Positions 8,538-17,709 of a stretch of DNA of 64,000 nucleotides are shown piece after piece. How positions within the stretch are numbered: the stretch's first letter is position 1; each line of letters opens with the position of its first letter. Both the position numbers and the translations under genes were made by a program. Below the pieces are notes generated by a model. The model ran no database searches and was not told where the DNA came from. It saw nothing but the letters and a program-made list of their open reading frames with translations. This DNA is from Flavobacterium kayseriense (GTDB taxonomy: Bacteria > Bacteroidota > Bacteroidia > Flavobacteriales > Flavobacteriaceae). The DNA lies in NCBI RefSeq assembly GCF_014305095.1, contig NZ_JACRUI010000002.1, positions 372,001 through 436,000 on the forward strand, in the 5' to 3' direction.

Positions 8538-9350
8538 ATGGAAGAAAATTTAAAACGGCTGAATAAATTCATAGGCGAAACTGGTTACTGCTCCCGTCGT
8601 GAAGCAGATAAAATAATTGAGCAAGGACGAGTTACTATCAATGGTATCGTTCCTGAACTTGGTACAAAAGTTTCTCCAAATGACGAAGTACGTATTGATG
8701 GAAAACTAATCCATGACAGGAAAGAAAAACCAGTTTATTTAGCATTTAATAAACCCACAGGAATAGAATGTACGACTAATCTAGATGTACGTTACAACAT
8801 TGTAGATTTCATTAATTACCCCACACGTATATTCCCTATTGGTCGTTTGGATAAAGCCAGTGAAGGATTAATTTTTATGACTAATGATGGTGACATTGTC
8901 AACAAAATATTACGCGCTCGCAACAATCACGAAAAAGAATATACGGTTACAGTAAACAAACTTATCACAGACCGTTTTATCGACAAGATGAGCAACGGAA
9001 TACCGATTTTAGACACTGTTACAAGAAAATGTAAAGTAGAGAAAATTAGCGCAACCACATTCAAAATCATCTTAACCCAAGGACTAAATCGCCAAATTCG
9101 TAGAATGTGTGAGTACCTAGGTTATGAAGTGACCGCCTTAAAACGCATCCGAATCATTAACATATCACTAGATATTCCAGTAGGTCGTTATCGTGATTTA
9201 ACCGATGCTGAAATCAAGGAATTGAACGAATTAATTGAACCGTCGAGCAAGACAGAAGAAGCAAGTTTACCTAAACCTGAAGCTCCAAAACGACGAAATG
9301 AATTTATAAAAAGAGACGATCCTCGCTTCAAGAAAAAAGGAGATTATTAG
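8538..9350 (+). CDS. rluF: 23S rRNA pseudouridine synthase, RluF type
   Basis: 270 residues. An N-terminal S4 RNA-binding domain (about 5-60, [20 protein letters not shown]) is followed by the RsuA/RluF catalytic domain with [20 protein letters not shown], where the Asp is the catalytic nucleophile, and [17 protein letters not shown]. The NNHEKEY sequence after the active site fits RluF (U2604 of 23S rRNA) rather than RsuA. The C-terminus is a charged tail rich in Pro, Lys and Arg (about 235-270), as in other flavobacterial members. Confidence 0.88.
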   Translation: MEENLKRLNKFIGETGYCSRREADKIIEQGRVTINGIVPELGTKVSPNDEVRIDGKLIHDRKEKPVYLAFNKPTGIECTTNLDVRYNIVDFINYPTRIFPIGRLDKASEGLIFMTNDGDIVNKILRARNNHEKEYTVTVNKLITDRFIDKMSNGIPILDTVTRKCKVEKISATTFKIILTQGLNRQIRRMCEYLGYEVTALKRIRIINISLDIPVGRYRDLTDAEIKELNELIEPSSKTEEASLPKPEAPKRRNEFIKRDDPRFKKKGDY

Positions 9351-9360
9351 GTAAAAATAA

Positions 9361-9387
9361 AAAGCTGTAAATTGTATTTACAGCTTT
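9361..9387. terminator. Bidirectional terminator between rluF and corA
   Basis: Perfect 12-bp arms AAAGCTGTAAAT (9361-9372) and ATTTACAGCTTT (9376-9387) with a 3-nt loop. A-rich on one side and T-rich on the other, placed between convergent genes. Confidence 0.85.
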
Positions 9388-9393
9388 TTATTT

Positions 9394-10320
9394 TTAAAAC
9401 CATCTTTTCCTTTTAAATAAGAAAACTCCAAAAACAGAAAAAAGAATCGAAATCGAAATTATGATTAGCAATCCCAATGGATTATTCTGCAGACCGTTAG
9501 GAACATTCATTCCGTAAAAACTAGCGATCACAGTAGGAATCATTAAAATAATAGAGATAGAAGTCATCTGCTTCATGATAGTATTCATATTATTTGAAAT
9601 CACTGAAGCGTAAGCATCCATAGTGCCGGTTAATATGTCGCTGTATATGTTCGTAGTTTCTTGCGCTTGACGCAATTCAATCTCGACATCTTCTAGCAAA
9701 TCCATATCATAATTGACACGTTGCGATTTTATATTTTTGATACGATGCAACAAGATATCATTCCCTTTTAATGAAGTCATGAAAAATACTAAACATTTCT
9801 CTATTTGCAATAGCGCTTGTAACTCTTCATTTTTAATCGATTTCTCTAAATTATCTTCAGCAAGCTTGATTTTTTGATTCACCTGTTTCAGATACTTTAG
9901 ATACCAAACACTCGAAGACAATAACAATCTCAAAACGAGATCAAAATTATCTTTGATATCGATGTTTTTTTTGTTGGAATAAGTAACAAAATCAGTCAGC
10001 ATCTCCGTTTTGTGGAAGCTAATGGTAACACACACTTCTTCCTTAAATACAACCCCTACAGGAATAGTATTGAAAGGTAATTTAACATCGTTACTTTTCA
10101 CAGGAATACGCATGATGATTAACGTCCAGCCGTTTTCGACCTCGATACGGGGTCTTTCATCTATATCTTCGATATCATTGTAAAATGCTTCTGGAATTTG
10201 GAGTTCATCCAGTACATACTTTTTTTCTGCTTCCGTTGGACATTCTACATCGATCCAACAATTGGGAAACCACTCTGGTACAGCAACTAATCCGTTATTG
10301 TTTTTGTAAAAAGCTCTCAT
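9394..10320 (-). CDS. corA: CorA-family divalent cation transporter
   Basis: 308 residues. A large cytoplasmic domain is followed by two C-terminal membrane helices. The signature YGMNVP comes after the first helix (MTSISIILMIPTVIASFYGMN), and the protein ends with a basic tail (FKRKRWF). The family forms pentameric Mg2+/Co2+ channels. A -7 box lies at 10433-10440, leaving a leader of roughly 105 nt. I saw no recognisable magnesium riboswitch in that leader. Confidence 0.92.
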   Translation of the reverse strand: MRAFYKNNNGLVAVPEWFPNCWIDVECPTEAEKKYVLDELQIPEAFYNDIEDIDERPRIEVENGWTLIIMRIPVKSNDVKLPFNTIPVGVVFKEEVCVTISFHKTEMLTDFVTYSNKKNIDIKDNFDLVLRLLLSSSVWYLKYLKQVNQKIKLAEDNLEKSIKNEELQALLQIEKCLVFFMTSLKGNDILLHRIKNIKSQRVNYDMDLLEDVEIELRQAQETTNIYSDILTGTMDAYASVISNNMNTIMKQMTSISIILMIPTVIASFYGMNVPNGLQNNPLGLLIIISISILFSVFGVFLFKRKRWF

Positions 10321-10432
10321 TTCAAAATTCTATAGTAATTGTATAGCCACTTGAAATTGAGCAAGAGCTATGCTTAATTAAACATTCCCGAATAATAATC
10401 GTCCATTAGATAAAAATCTTTATTTAGTGATG

Positions 10433-10440
10433 CAAAAGTA
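10433..10440 (-). promoter_or_regulatory. Promoter of corA
   Basis: On the minus strand TACTTTTG (-7 element), with a TTG (plus-strand CAA at 10458-10460) at the expected -33 distance. Confidence 0.65.
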
Positions 10441-10505
10441 TTCTTTATTTCTATCGTCAATTCGTATGAAGTCACTTTTTATGTTTTATTTAATACAGCA
10501 AAAAA

Positions 10506-10529
10506 AAACCTACTCGGCTGAGTAGGTTT
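10506..10529 (-). terminator. Terminator of folD
   Basis: Ten-bp arms AAACCTACTC / GAGTAGGTTT with a GGCT loop, followed on the minus strand by a T run. It lies 8 nt beyond the folD stop. Confidence 0.85.
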
Positions 10530-10537
10530 CTTTCAAT

Positions 10538-11422
10538 TTATATTTTAGCCATTTTCATTTCTCTAGCTAATAAGGTGTTTTTCATTAACATGGCGATGGT
10601 CATAGGACCAACACCTCCTGGAACAGGTGTAATGAAACTCGCTTTTTTACTTACATGTTCAAAATCAACATCACCCGTAATGATATATCCTTTTTCAGCG
10701 GTTTCATCAGCTACACGAGTGATACCTACGTCAATCACTACTGCTCCATCTTTAACCATTTCGGCTTTTAGATAATTTGGCACGCCTAGAGCCGTAATAA
10801 TAATATCTGCTTGTGTTGTTATTTGTGCGATATTCTTTGTATAACTGTGCGTTAATGTCACTGTTGAGTTACCGGGGAATCCTTTTCGTCCCATTAAAAT
10901 ACTCATAGGACGACCTACAATATGACTACGACCGATAACTACGGTGTGCTTCCCTTGCGTTTCAACTCCGTAGCGCTCTAATAGTTCTAAAATCCCAAAA
11001 GGTGTTGCTGGAATAAATGTACTCATATCTAAAGCCATTTTTCCAAAATTCTCAGGATGAAATCCATCAACATCTTTACTTGGACATACCGCCATCAAAA
11101 CTTTTTGTTCGTCTATTTGCACAGGTAAAGGCAATTGCACGATAAAACCATCAATGTCATCATCCTCGTTAAGCTCCTTGATCTTTTTTAATAATTCAGT
11201 TTCAGAGGTAGTACTTGGCATTTTTACTAATGTCGATTCAAAACCTACTCTCTGGCATGCTTTTACTTTACTTCCTACATAAGTTAAACTTGCCCCATCG
11301 TTTCCAACAATAACTGCTGCAAGATGAGGTACCTTTTCACCGTTTTTAATCATTTTTTCAACTTCAATCGCAATTTCGCTCTTGATGTCTTCTGCTGTTT
11401 TTTTTCCGTCTAGTAGTTGCAT
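10538..11422 (-). CDS. folD: Bifunctional methylenetetrahydrofolate dehydrogenase/cyclohydrolase
   Basis: Interconverts 5,10-methylene-, 5,10-methenyl- and 10-formyl-tetrahydrofolate in one-carbon metabolism. Motifs: VGNDGASLTYVGSKVKACQRVG with the catalytic Lys, GFIVQLPLP, PSKDVDGFHPENFG, the nucleotide-binding VIGRSHIVGRPMSILM and the terminal TPVPGGVGPMTIAMLM. Length 294 is standard. It stands alone between terminators, about 150 nt downstream of ffh. Confidence 0.96.
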   Translation of the reverse strand: MQLLDGKKTAEDIKSEIAIEVEKMIKNGEKVPHLAAVIVGNDGASLTYVGSKVKACQRVGFESTLVKMPSTTSETELLKKIKELNEDDDIDGFIVQLPLPVQIDEQKVLMAVCPSKDVDGFHPENFGKMALDMSTFIPATPFGILELLERYGVETQGKHTVVIGRSHIVGRPMSILMGRKGFPGNSTVTLTHSYTKNIAQITTQADIIITALGVPNYLKAEMVKDGAVVIDVGITRVADETAEKGYIITGDVDFEHVSKKASFITPVPGGVGPMTIAMLMKNTLLAREMKMAKI

Positions 11423-11526
11423 TTCGTTTTAGTTAAACGTTTTAAATCACATCCCAAAAGTTGTTTTCGCTACTCTTGTTTCATAACCTAAAACCATATA
11501 GTTGTTGTTCAAATTCATAGTAAAAA

Positions 11527-11567
11527 TTTAAGGTTTAAAATTTCGTGAAGAAATCTTAAACCTTAAA
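11527..11567 (-). terminator. Terminator of ffh
   Basis: Perfect 12-bp arms TTTAAGGTTTAA (11527-11538) and TTAAACCTTAAA (11556-11567) with an inner ATTTC/GAAAT stem. On the minus strand a T run follows. It lies 4 nt beyond the ffh stop. Confidence 0.8.
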
Positions 11568-11571
11568 ACTA

Positions 11572-12924
11572 TTATTTCGGCATTCCGCCTGGCATTCCTT
11601 TCATGCCACCCATCATTTTCATTAGATTTTTTCCGCCCGGGCCTTGCATCATTTTCATCATCTTACTCATTTGATCAAACTGTTTCATCAGTTGATTAAC
11701 TTGCTCTATTTTAGTTCCAGAACCTTTTGCTATTCGGTTTTTTCTCTTCACATCAATTACAGAAGGTTTACTTCTTTCAATTGGTGTCATAGAGTGGATA
11801 ATCGCTTCGATATGTTTGAAAGCATCATCTTCTATTTCTACATCTTTCATTGCTTTAGATGCACCTGGTATCATTCCGACTAAGTCTTTCATGTTACCCA
11901 TTTTTTTCACTTGCTGAATTTGTGACAAGAAATCATCAAAACCAAACTCATTTTTAGCAATTTTCTTTTGAATCTTTCTCGCTTCTTCCTCATCGAATTG
12001 CTCTTGTGCTCTTTCTACCAAGGAAACAACATCTCCCATTCCTAAGATACGCTCTGCCATACGCACAGGATAGAATACATCAATAGCATCCATCTTTTCT
12101 CCTGTACCTACAAATTTAATTGGTTTATTAACAACCGATTTAATCGATAAGGCAGCTCCACCACGAGTATCACCATCTAATTTGGTTAGGATTACTCCAT
12201 CAAAATTCAATATATCGTTGAAAGCCTTTGCTGTATTTACGGCATCTTGACCAGTCATTGCATCCACAACAAATAATGTTTCCTGTGGTTTGATCGCATC
12301 ATGAACACGAGCAATCTCATCCATCATTTCTTGATCGACAGCTAAACGACCTGCTGTATCGACAATTACTACATTGAATCCGTTTGCCTTTGCGTGTTTG
12401 ATCGCGTTTTGAGCAATTTCAACTGGATTTTTATTTTCTGGTTCTGAATACACTTCAACACCTATAGAATCTCCTACAACATATAATTGCTGAATAGCCG
12501 CTGGACGATAAATATCACAAGCTACTAACAAAGGTTTCTTTCCTTTTTTGGTTTGAAGATAATTTGCAAGTTTACCCGAAAAAGTAGTTTTTCCTGATCC
12601 TTGTAAACCAGACATTAAAATTACAGATGGTGTTCCCTGCAAGTTAATTCCAGCAACATCACCACCCATTAATTCAGTTAATTCATCTTTAACCAATTTC
12701 ACTAATAACTGACCTGGTTGTAGCGTCGTTAAAACATCTTGACCAATTGCTTTTTCTTTTACTCTAGCAGTAAAATCTTTGGCGATTTTAAAGTTCACAT
12801 CGGCATCAAGCAAAGCACGACGCACTTCTTTGAGCGTTTCAGCTACGTTTACTTCTGTTATTTTTCCGTGCCCTTTTAATATATGAAAGGCTTTGTCTAG
12901 TTTATCGCTTAAATTATCAAACAT
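11572..12924 (-). CDS. ffh: Signal recognition particle protein Ffh
   Basis: SRP54 GTPase that targets nascent membrane proteins to the translocon. N domain (1-90), then the G domain with LMSGLQGSGKTTFSGKL (P-loop), VACDIYRPAAIQQL, VDTAGRL, TKLDGDTRGGAALS and the GTGEKMDAID box. The methionine-rich M domain (about 320-450) ends in a Met/Gly-rich tail. Length 450 is typical. A -7 box at 12947-12954 with a matching -33 TTG lies just upstream. Confidence 0.97.
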   Translation of the reverse strand: MFDNLSDKLDKAFHILKGHGKITEVNVAETLKEVRRALLDADVNFKIAKDFTARVKEKAIGQDVLTTLQPGQLLVKLVKDELTELMGGDVAGINLQGTPSVILMSGLQGSGKTTFSGKLANYLQTKKGKKPLLVACDIYRPAAIQQLYVVGDSIGVEVYSEPENKNPVEIAQNAIKHAKANGFNVVIVDTAGRLAVDQEMMDEIARVHDAIKPQETLFVVDAMTGQDAVNTAKAFNDILNFDGVILTKLDGDTRGGAALSIKSVVNKPIKFVGTGEKMDAIDVFYPVRMAERILGMGDVVSLVERAQEQFDEEEARKIQKKIAKNEFGFDDFLSQIQQVKKMGNMKDLVGMIPGASKAMKDVEIEDDAFKHIEAIIHSMTPIERSKPSVIDVKRKNRIAKGSGTKIEQVNQLMKQFDQMSKMMKMMQGPGGKNLMKMMGGMKGMPGGMPK

Positions 12925-12946
12925 GTAATTGTTGTTTTAGGAATTG

Positions 12947-12954
12947 CAAATATA
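12947..12954 (-). promoter_or_regulatory. Promoter of ffh
   Basis: Minus-strand TATATTTG, with TTG (plus-strand CAA at 12974-12976) 19 bp upstream: a full -33/-7 Bacteroidetes promoter about 20 nt before the start codon. Confidence 0.7.
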
Positions 12955-13048
12955 ATACAAAGGATTAGAGACACAAGATTTTGATCTTTAAAACTTTGTT
13001 ATTTCCTCTCAAAATAAAGGTGATTTTCAATCTTTGAATTCTTCTGGT

Positions 13049-14746
13049 TTAAAACTGAAAATAAATAAAAGGCTGTGGCCCACTAGTAGCTGTTGCATAA
13101 ACTACCCAAAATGTCATTGCTAAAGTAAAAGCTTTAAAAACAATAGGCATTTTATCAAAAATAACTTTATTAAAATCAACTACCTGAGTTGGTAAAAAGT
13201 GCCATGCAAAACCGAAAAGCATTACTATAAACACATTTTCATATCCTTGTATAATAACCAACCACTGTGCTGGATCGAACGTCACTTGCTGTATCGAATT
13301 CAATACATCTAACGCCACATCAAAAGTGCCTGCACGAAAGAAAATCCAACTAAAAGCAACAAAATTAAAAGTAATTAGTACTGAAACAACATGAAAGAAT
13401 CCTCTACCAATGGTCCATTTACCCTCTTTTTTATCTGGAAAATATTCTGCAAAAACTTTATTAATAGCCAGTGCCAAGCCGTGCAAGGCTCCCCAAACAA
13501 TAAAGCGAACGCTAGCGCCATGCCAGAAACCACCTAGTAACATGGTCGTCATCATATTGACGTTAGTGTACATTGTTTTCTCTGAATTCTTAGAAAACAA
13601 AATTGTTAATATAAAAACGATTAAAGCGATTACACCGATAACAAAAACTACAGGACTAGTGGCAAAAATAAGTAAACCATAGCCTATCAAACCACTAAAA
13701 AACAATGTTGGAAATAAAAATCCGGCAACTGAGCCTGAACGATTTCCTCCTATTGTGATGTATAAATAATCGCGCAACCAAGTCGATAAGGATATGTGCC
13801 ACCTTCTCCAAAACTCCGTTATTGAAGCTGACTTGTATGGTGTAATAAAGTTAGTCGACAATTTAAAGCCCATTAATAAAGCAATCCCTATAGCCATATC
13901 TGAGTACCCAGAAAAATCACAATAGATTTGCAATGTATAGCCATAAGCTGCCATTAAATTTTCAAAAGCGGTGTAACTCTTTGGTGCATCAAAAACACGG
14001 TCTACAAAGTTGAGAGAAATATAATCAGACACCACTGTTTTCTTGATCAGTCCCCCAATAATCATGAACAAGGCATTATTAACATCTGTTCGAGATAGCG
14101 TAGTTTTTTTATAAATTTGCGGAATAAATTCAGACGCCCTTACAATAGGTCCCGCTACTAGTTGTGGAAAGAACGACACAAAAAACATGTAATCAAAAAA
14201 GTTCTTAGTAGGCTCTAGTTCTCTTCTATAAATATCAATAATGTAACTCATTGATTGAAAAGTATAAAATGAAATCCCCACAGGCAAAATAATGTTTTGT
14301 AACGATAAATCTCCATCAAACAAACCATTATAACTAACTATCATAAAATTAGAGTACTTGAAATAACCTAAGAATCCCAAATTAAATATGACGCTAAGAA
14401 TTATAAAAAATTTACGAAAGCGCTCATCTGTCTCTTGATACAAAAATTTGGCTAGCGTAAAATCAATCACTCCAGAAAACAGTAGTAAGAAGAAATAAAT
14501 TCCGCTAGATTTATAGTAGAAAAATAATGAAAAAGCAAAAACATAAACATTGCGATACATTCGCGTGCTTGCTTTTGTAGTCAATATATAGAGCGGATAG
14601 AAAACTAAAAAAATCCCTAAAAAGAAAGGTGTATTGAATAAGATAGGTTCTTTCGGATTGTAGGTAAACCAGTTTCCTACCTCAGCAATTGTGATTTGTC
14701 CATAGGAATCCATAAACCATTTTTGTAATTCAAATAAAAAATCCAC
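13049..14746 (-). CDS. MBOAT-family O-acyltransferase (AlgI/DltB-like)
   Basis: 565 residues with about eleven membrane helices. MBOAT landmarks are present: FFPQLVAGPIVRASEFIPQ, CDFSGYSDMAIGIALLMGF, SITEFWRRWHISLSTWLRDYLYI and the catalytic-histidine region LLGGFWHGASVRFIVWGALHG. Such proteins pass acyl (usually acetyl) groups across the inner membrane to exported glycans or peptidoglycan. The start is a GTG at 14746, 6 nt after the stop of the LysM-SGNH gene; the first ATG (at 14713) would remove MDFLFELQKWF. It is the last gene of a run with two SGNH genes, which supply likely periplasmic partners. The acceptor glycan is unknown. Confidence 0.92.
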   Translation of the reverse strand: MDFLFELQKWFMDSYGQITIAEVGNWFTYNPKEPILFNTPFFLGIFLVFYPLYILTTKASTRMYRNVYVFAFSLFFYYKSSGIYFFLLLFSGVIDFTLAKFLYQETDERFRKFFIILSVIFNLGFLGYFKYSNFMIVSYNGLFDGDLSLQNIILPVGISFYTFQSMSYIIDIYRRELEPTKNFFDYMFFVSFFPQLVAGPIVRASEFIPQIYKKTTLSRTDVNNALFMIIGGLIKKTVVSDYISLNFVDRVFDAPKSYTAFENLMAAYGYTLQIYCDFSGYSDMAIGIALLMGFKLSTNFITPYKSASITEFWRRWHISLSTWLRDYLYITIGGNRSGSVAGFLFPTLFFSGLIGYGLLIFATSPVVFVIGVIALIVFILTILFSKNSEKTMYTNVNMMTTMLLGGFWHGASVRFIVWGALHGLALAINKVFAEYFPDKKEGKWTIGRGFFHVVSVLITFNFVAFSWIFFRAGTFDVALDVLNSIQQVTFDPAQWLVIIQGYENVFIVMLFGFAWHFLPTQVVDFNKVIFDKMPIVFKAFTLAMTFWVVYATATSGPQPFIYFQF

Positions 14747-14752
14747 GTACTT

Positions 14753-16168
14753 CTACTTATTATAATTATGAAATGATTGTATAATTTCGTCTGACACTAA
14801 TTTGCCTTGCAATTGGTATCCTTTTACAGTATAATGTACTCTGTCGGCTGCAATTATACCACTTCTAAAGTTCTGTTCTACACCATTCATTCCTCCTAAT
14901 AAAGAATAAAAGTTATAAAAAGCGTATTGATTTTTAATTGCAGCTTTACTCATCTCTTTACAATATCCGTCTACGATGGTATTCAATTTATGATTTGCTA
15001 GAAATGAGGGTGGAGGCGTCAGTACTAAAATGGGAGAATTAGGGTTGGTCCTCTTTATGTTTTGAGCAAACAGCTCTAATTGCTGCATGAACTCAGCGTT
15101 ACTTAACTTACCATAGGATTCATTAGTACCAAAAGAGACTACAATTAAATCGGGTTGCAGTCCTTTTAGTTGATCAAAAAACAAAGGATATTTATTATAA
15201 TCTGAAAACTTAGCGCCGTTTACACCTAAATTATGATACAAAATTCCTGGCTTATCATTTTCTAAAATTATGCCGCTCAAAACATAATCTTGTTCCTCCT
15301 TATTTGGTAATAGGTAGATCGTTTTTAGGGCATCGGCAGTTTGATAATAGTGAAAGTTCTTTGTACTCAACAAGGGCAATGACATAAATGAGTATATAGT
15401 TTTATCAACTGAAGTCGTTTCCTTTGTTGGGATTTTTAAAGTTTTCCCAAATGTGATTCGATCTGACTTTAATCCGTTTGCTCTCTTAACTTGTGAAATA
15501 CTCAGACTGTACTTTTCAGCAATTTCTGAGATCGTTTCGCCTTTTTTAATTTTATGAAGTATCACTTTAGGCGCGGCCGCCTTTACAACAACTTGTTGTT
15601 TAGAGGTAGCAACCTCAAATAAATTTCGATTCCCAGGAGTAAATATTTTTATAGTATTGAATGCATTAGAAACTTCTTTAGCGTTCAATTGAAGTACTAA
15701 TTTTTTAGACTTAGTACTAAACAAAATACCACTAAGCCCTATTTCATCTCCTTTTTCAGGATAGATATTTCGGTAACTTTTCCACAAAACATTGGATGAA
15801 AATTTAAAATCAGCATCTCCATTAGTTTTGGCTAAATTATGTGGAAAAATAAATCCTCTACCCCCATTACCAAAGTAAGATTGTAAATTCTTCCGAATTT
15901 CAGCAGTCATTATGCCGGCTTGAATATGAGAATCACCAATATGTACAATATTTATTTTCCCTCTCTTATCATTTTTTAACTTTTTTAATTTAGCAAAAAA
16001 TGAAGCTAGTTCATTAGCGTTCTCAATTTTATCAAAATTACTTTCAGAAACAGGAATTGTCTCCGTTGTTGCGATTACATCCATAGTTTCAGCTGTGTCA
16101 TTTGTTTGAGAACATCCTTTAAATGGCATCAATCCTAGTAGTACTAGTACATATAATTTATAGCCCAT
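14753..16168 (-). CDS. SGNH/GDSL hydrolase with an inserted LysM domain, exported
   Basis: 471 residues. N-terminal export signal (1-20) with Cys19, possibly a lipoprotein although the lipobox FKGC is poor. SGNH block I is INIVHIGDSHIQAG (nucleophile Ser80), block II is GVNGAKF, block III VSFGTNE (Asn near 349) and block V DRVHYTVKGYQ. Between blocks I and II lies a beta-rich insert, and inside it a complete LysM (about 202-248, HKIKKGETISEIAEKYSLS to TLKIPT), which binds N-acetylglucosamine polymers such as peptidoglycan. This suggests an esterase or acetyltransferase acting at the cell wall. The start overlaps the upstream SGNH gene by 11 bp, and the MBOAT gene follows after 6 nt. Confidence 0.88.
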   Translation of the reverse strand: MGYKLYVLVLLGLMPFKGCSQTNDTAETMDVIATTETIPVSESNFDKIENANELASFFAKLKKLKNDKRGKINIVHIGDSHIQAGIMTAEIRKNLQSYFGNGGRGFIFPHNLAKTNGDADFKFSSNVLWKSYRNIYPEKGDEIGLSGILFSTKSKKLVLQLNAKEVSNAFNTIKIFTPGNRNLFEVATSKQQVVVKAAAPKVILHKIKKGETISEIAEKYSLSISQVKRANGLKSDRITFGKTLKIPTKETTSVDKTIYSFMSLPLLSTKNFHYYQTADALKTIYLLPNKEEQDYVLSGIILENDKPGILYHNLGVNGAKFSDYNKYPLFFDQLKGLQPDLIVVSFGTNESYGKLSNAEFMQQLELFAQNIKRTNPNSPILVLTPPPSFLANHKLNTIVDGYCKEMSKAAIKNQYAFYNFYSLLGGMNGVEQNFRSGIIAADRVHYTVKGYQLQGKLVSDEIIQSFHNYNK

Positions 16169-17675
16169 TTACACTTTTTTTCCTACTCATTAAAGTATCT
16201 GCCTTTCTTTTAACGAGACTGTTAGTTCGAGAAGACATTTTTGCTTGCTCCCGTAAAAGCTTGTATTTTTCATATCCTCTATCTAATTCATGGAACAACA
16301 TGCTACCAATTTTTTTTGAGCCTCTAAAGTTAAAATGCGTGTAATCCTTGTTAGCTAGAGGTAAATCTTGCTCTACCCATTTAGCCATTGAACCTTCACC
16401 TCCCATTAATTTATACAAATCAATATAAGCCGATTTAGTTTTGATAGCATAACTCTTTTGTGATCGAGTTAATGGTACCACAGCCGAGTCTGTTTTCATT
16501 GCTGTATCATACTTTGTAGCTTTATCTGCAGTAGAAACAACTAAAATAGCAGCACCTGGAAAACTTTTTTGCAAACGCTCTACAGTCCGTGTCATACTTT
16601 TATCATACCAACCAAAATCTAATGTTCCATATTTTAAAACGTTCGTTCCGTAGTGAAGAACTATAAGATCGTATCCTAACTTTTGCTGAAAAGCATTCAT
16701 TAGAGTAACATCAAATTTAGAAATTGGAATTCCAGAATTACCTCGTTGCGAAAAATTATCTACATGCACACCTTTTCCGTCATCAAAATTAAGTCCGTAA
16801 AAGGGAATAGATTTTGCTTTTCTAAACCCAATATTAAGTGATTGCAAATTATTTGGTGACAACTGCATCGTATTTAAAATTGTATTGGGACTTAACTTTT
16901 TAGCAATGGTATCGTTTTTAATTTGATAGGAAATATAGCCGTTTTGATTTGCAGCACTACCATAGAATAATGTTGGATTGTTTAATTGTGAAGTGTTTTT
17001 ACTTTTTCCCGCTTTGTATTTTACCCAAGTTGCATTAATCGTATCATTAGCAAAAAAAACGTGACCATTGACGGCAAAAGGCCGAATTGGATTTTTAACA
17101 TTAAGGTACGATTGCATTTTCCAATTCTCAGAAAACTGGTGTGTTACTGAAGTACGGGCAGAAGCCGACTCTGAAGTAATCGCAACAAATCCAACGCCTT
17201 GACCACCAAATTTATTTTGAAAATTGGCGCGAAAATCTTGGACAATAAAATCGCCATCAGTCATTGAGTCGCCGTAGTAAGCAACGCGAACTTTCCCTTT
17301 ACGATTGGTTTCAAGTTGATATAACTTTTCGTAAAATGCAGAAAGGTATTGCAAACCACTGTAACTATCATAAGAGTCTTCCATAAAAACAAAACCCTGA
17401 CCCGTAGTGTTAGCAGCTGGTGGATTTTGACTTATGCTACTTTCAGAATCTATAGTATCCACAGAAATAGCTTCGCCAGTTGTTCCTATTTCTCCTAACT
17501 CTTTATCCGCTTTAAGAGCATCTATTAACATACTGTCAATTAGAACATTTTTAGTAACCGTCTCTTTATCGGAAAAAAGTTTTTTAGGTAAAACCTCCTT
17601 AATTCCGATGAAAAAAAAAGTTGCTAGAAGTAGAATCCAAAATGATTGAAAAAAATACGTTTTTGTTGTACTCAC
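16158..17675 (-). CDS. Membrane-anchored SGNH/GDSL hydrolase
   Basis: 505 residues. One N-terminal membrane helix (about 11-29) anchors a periplasmic protein. A low-complexity Ser/Thr/Glu linker (35-95) is followed by the SGNH domain: VAYYGDSMTDGD (Ser137), LHYGTNVLKYG (block III) and DYTHFNFRGSKKIG (block V). As in the downstream LysM protein, a beta-rich segment (about 175-310) separates block I from block III, so the two are probably paralogous. The tail after block V is basic. Start is GTG at 17675; the next Met is near residue 49, after the helix, so GTG is preferred. It lies 34 nt after argS with no promoter visible between them. Confidence 0.88.
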   Translation of the reverse strand: MSTTKTYFFQSFWILLLATFFFIGIKEVLPKKLFSDKETVTKNVLIDSMLIDALKADKELGEIGTTGEAISVDTIDSESSISQNPPAANTTGQGFVFMEDSYDSYSGLQYLSAFYEKLYQLETNRKGKVRVAYYGDSMTDGDFIVQDFRANFQNKFGGQGVGFVAITSESASARTSVTHQFSENWKMQSYLNVKNPIRPFAVNGHVFFANDTINATWVKYKAGKSKNTSQLNNPTLFYGSAANQNGYISYQIKNDTIAKKLSPNTILNTMQLSPNNLQSLNIGFRKAKSIPFYGLNFDDGKGVHVDNFSQRGNSGIPISKFDVTLMNAFQQKLGYDLIVLHYGTNVLKYGTLDFGWYDKSMTRTVERLQKSFPGAAILVVSTADKATKYDTAMKTDSAVVPLTRSQKSYAIKTKSAYIDLYKLMGGEGSMAKWVEQDLPLANKDYTHFNFRGSKKIGSMLFHELDRGYEKYKLLREQAKMSSRTNSLVKRKADTLMSRKKSVNGL

Positions 17676-17709
17676 TCTAAAACATTAAACAGTTAAAATG
17701 CTCGCGACA

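Noticed and set aside
10321..10432. Magnesium riboswitch in the corA leader
   Set aside because: The leader is about 105 nt, AT-rich and short of stable stems; I could not recognise an M-box or Mg-sensor core.
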